Part shown: in pieces, positions 5,943 to 5,948 of the stretch
Layout: each line of letters begins with the position of its first letter
Numbering within the stretch: position 1 is the stretch's first letter
Program-made: the position numbers and the translations under genes
The notes under the pieces: model-generated
Databases searched by the model: none
The model's input: the letters and a program-made list of their open reading frames with translations, nothing else
Told to the model about the DNA's origin: nothing
From: Clostridium sp. UBA4108
GTDB lineage: Bacteria; Bacillota; Clostridia; Clostridiales; Clostridiaceae
Assembly (NCBI GenBank): GCA_002381695.1
Contig: DFXM01000051.1
Coordinates: 41,179-47,126, forward strand
Reading direction: 5' to 3'
Length of the DNA stretch: 5,948 nt

Positions 5943-5948
5943 ATGTAT

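Noticed and set aside
1..5948. Mobile elements, CRISPR arrays, riboswitches, tRNA or rRNA genes
   Set aside because: No repeated spacer pattern, transposase-like frame, terminal inverted repeat or recognisable structured RNA was seen beyond the hairpins listed. The gene order is that of an ordinary conserved chromosomal locus.

Overview
The window is low-GC DNA with strong purine-rich Shine-Dalgarno sites, T-tailed intrinsic terminators and several sporulation genes. This points to an anaerobic endospore former of the Clostridium type (Firmicutes/Bacillota). It looks like conserved chromosomal core rather than accessory DNA. All six genes are on the + strand, in an order shared with many clostridia and largely with Bacillus subtilis: ywmB, murA, spoIID, a SpoIIQ-like M23 gene, spoIIID, mreB/mbl. 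I see no transposon, phage gene, CRISPR array, tRNA or rRNA.

Layout. Positions 1-328 are AT-rich and non-coding, with only weak promoter-like elements and one small hairpin. ywmB (329-1021) and murA (1050-2303) are 28 nt apart and probably one transcript, closed by a strong terminator at 2305-2344. spoIID (2428-3531) stands alone between that terminator and a second one at 3556-3600. The SpoIIQ-like gene (3714-4406) follows, with a good candidate forespore (sigma-F type) promoter at 3667-3696. A long perfect hairpin without a T-tract (core 4422-4464) lies between it and spoIIID (4537-4791, TTG start). mreB/mbl (4884-5918) follows 92 nt after spoIIID. The window ends at a Shine-Dalgarno-like AAAGGA, probably the front of the next gene.

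How the genes fit together. The common theme is peptidoglycan and its remodelling during growth and sporulation. MurA makes the first committed cell-wall precursor, and MreB/Mbl guides wall synthesis along the cell cylinder. SpoIID is the mother-cell glycan-cleaving enzyme that drives engulfment. The SpoIIQ-like protein is the forespore membrane protein that, in related bacteria, pairs with SpoIIIAH across the intermembrane space. SpoIIID is the mother-cell DNA-binding regulator that acts after sigma-E. The terminators divide the genes into units that match expected differences in timing and compartment.

I did not find an undescribed system. The points most worth a second look are the missing catalytic His (Asn172) in the SpoIIQ-like peptidase, its sigma-F-like promoter almost touching the ribosome binding site, the T-less hairpin before spoIIID, and a T8 tract directly after the mreB start codon. 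Functional calls rest on recognising protein families by eye; no searches were run.
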